From JACQFZ01 sp045810625 (GTDB taxonomy: Bacteria; Pseudomonadota; Gammaproteobacteria; Acidiferrobacterales; Sulfurifustaceae), in contig JBJMVQ010000024.1 in the NCBI GenBank assembly GCA_045810625.1, positions 1-35,384 of the forward strand: 35,384 nt of DNA, read 5' to 3'. This document shows positions 34,397 through 35,384 of the stretch, one piece after another (position 1 is the stretch's first letter; every line of letters starts with the position of its first letter). A program made the translations under genes and the position numbers. Below the pieces are notes generated by a model. That model was not told where the DNA came from. It saw nothing but the letters and a program-made list of their open reading frames with translations, and ran no database searches.

Positions 34397-34468
34397 ACGC
34401 GGCTAGCACTCGGCAGTACCAACGGCTCCCCGGGCCGTCAGAAATTTAGAAAGAAACGGGGGGTATCG

Positions 34469-35131
34469 ATGGTGCTTCTGCGTGAATCGCCGCGCGACTG
34501 GGTGCTGGTGACGGTCGTGGCCCTGCTCGCGGTCGGCGTCAATCTTCCTTCGGAGTGGACCGACCTGGTCCATCTCGATCGCCGCTATTTTCTCTTCGGC
34601 CTGATCGCGGTGATCGGCATTGCGCTCGTACGCTATCTGAAATTCGCGCTACTGCTCGTTGTCGTGTTCCTCGCGATCGGCGCGAACTTGCCGGGCGAGC
34701 TCGCCAAAGAATTCGGAATCGATCCTCAGATCATGCTCATCGTGCTGGCCGCGATGGTCGTCATTTCGCTCAGCAACAAAATCTGGAAGCTTCCGACCGG
34801 CATCGGGAAAAGCAGCCGGCCGCCGAGCGTGCATGGCGCCGTCGCGCTGTTCAACGCGGTCCTCAAGGGCCGGATCGGCGTCGTGCAAACCTTGCTCAAA
34901 CAAGGTGTCGACGTGAACGTGCGAACCGCGAGCGGCAAGACGGCCCTGATGGCGGCGGCGCACAAAGGGTACGGCGATATCGTGCAGATATTGATCGACA
35001 ACGGCGCGGACATTCGCGCGCGCGATGCGCGCGGCGACACCGCGCTGGTGCTCGCCGAGCGCGGCGGCTTCACGCGTGTCGTCGAAGTACTCCAGTCGGC
35101 GGGTGCGAAGTCGCGGGATGCGTCGTCTTAG
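34469..35131 (+). CDS. Membrane protein with C-terminal ankyrin repeats
   Basis: This is a 220-aa protein. The N-terminal half has four hydrophobic segments (about 12-27, 40-56, 58-75 and 88-102) that look like an internal duplication: VVALLAVGVNLPSE (16-29) recurs as VVVFLAIGANLPGE (64-77). A linker (108-122) leads to two or three ankyrin repeats (about 125-213), best seen in SGKTALMAAAHKGYGDIVQI and RGDTALVLAERGGFTRVVEV. It is probably an inner-membrane anchor presenting a cytoplasmic protein-binding domain. The start ATG follows GGGGGT. No partner is evident. Confidence 0.8.
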   Translation: MVLLRESPRDWVLVTVVALLAVGVNLPSEWTDLVHLDRRYFLFGLIAVIGIALVRYLKFALLLVVVFLAIGANLPGELAKEFGIDPQIMLIVLAAMVVISLSNKIWKLPTGIGKSSRPPSVHGAVALFNAVLKGRIGVVQTLLKQGVDVNVRTASGKTALMAAAHKGYGDIVQILIDNGADIRARDARGDTALVLAERGGFTRVVEVLQSAGAKSRDASS

Positions 35132-35243
35132 CTCGCGTCGGGTGTAACGGCCTCGTCGCGCTGCGATTCTGCGCATCGCGAAGTCGAGCCGCTCGCCGGT
35201 AAATTGCTCGCGGCGTGCTCCATGCTCGCCGTGCCGCTTGCGC

Positions 35244-35384
35244 ATGGCGCGCGCGGAATCTGCGGCAGGCGCGGCGAAGCGAGGGGTTCTACGAACTCGC
35301 GACAGCGCGGCATAGATCCGTTCAATTAAATTAGAGATTGATGAACCGCAGAGGACGCAAAGGACGCGGAGGAAGGCAAAAAAG
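35244..35384. repeat. Terminal direct repeat, right copy (141 bp, exact)
   Basis: This is identical to bases 1-141. The final 44 bases contain the left arm of the GACGCnRAG repeat (from 35344), whose right arm is seen only in the copy at 156-176. Bases 35132-35243 before it hold no gene that I can support. Confidence 0.95.

Noticed and set aside
35128..35325. 65-codon minus-strand frame at the right end
   Set aside because: It overlaps the ankyrin gene's end and the terminal repeat, has no ribosome site and no recognisable sequence.

Overview
The window looks like a piece of the chromosome of a GC-rich, probably uncultured gammaproteobacterium. The evidence is the gene set (pcnB-folK, DksA with its CxxC zinc finger, HrpB, YheT-type hydrolases, QueD, UppP, class I dihydroorotase), frequent GTG/TTG starts and many 'GTGA/ATGA' gene overlaps. 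I cannot name a genus. Nearly every gene is housekeeping, repair, proteostasis or envelope biology. I see no phage, plasmid, integrase, transposase, CRISPR or recognisable defence genes.

Layout. 1-292: repeats plus the terminator of a secreted CxxCH protein (minus, to 2038). 2293-3192: a thioredoxin-TPR protein (minus). 3336-3411: tRNA-Glu(CTC) (minus) with a clear promoter. 3522-6837: plus-strand operon pcnB-folK-deoxynucleoside kinase-panC. 6838-7772: a 0.9-kb gene-free island built of repeats. 7773-9836: minus-strand pair, CPA2 antiporter then nadC. 10031-12036: UMF1-type MFS transporter and an acyltransferase, overlapping GTGA. 12258-16510: clpB (with a sigma-32-like promoter) and a DegP/HtrA protease. 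16579-16879: a DUF167 gene broken by one extra C. 16994-18514: two convergent methyltransferases. 18733-23083: UdgX-like uracil-DNA glycosylase, an alpha/beta hydrolase (minus), and hrpB. 23089-25392: two tandem YheT-type hydrolases (minus). 25574-28351: a REC-GGDEF protein, a DedA protein and uppP; then pyrC and dksA, so that dksA-pyrC-uppP reads as a minus-strand run ending at 27527. 30405-34396: aminotransferase, host-attachment-family protein, small acidic ORF, rhodanese, queD and carboxylesterase. 34469-35131: a membrane ankyrin protein.

The genes fall into a few functional groups: RNA 3'-end metabolism and cofactor synthesis (PcnB, FolK, PanC, NadC, QueD), heat and envelope stress (ClpB, HtrA, the thioredoxin-TPR protein), lipid and undecaprenyl metabolism (acyltransferase, PmtA-like, UppP, DedA), and signalling (REC-GGDEF, DksA).

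The most unusual structure is non-coding. An intergenic family of imperfect hairpins built from the 9-nt unit GACGCnRAG occurs at seven places or more. One copy lies inside an exact 141-bp direct repeat that forms both ends of the window, so the contig looks circular although its content is chromosomal. Protein-level oddities are: pcnB with no ATG/GTG/TTG covering its conserved N-terminus (an ATT fits), a GGDEF domain with a degenerate active site but an intact inhibitory site, a UdgX-type KRRLH loop, a dihydroorotase with Gln in its HxH metal motif, and a DUF167 frameshift. I did not find a convincing new multi-gene system.
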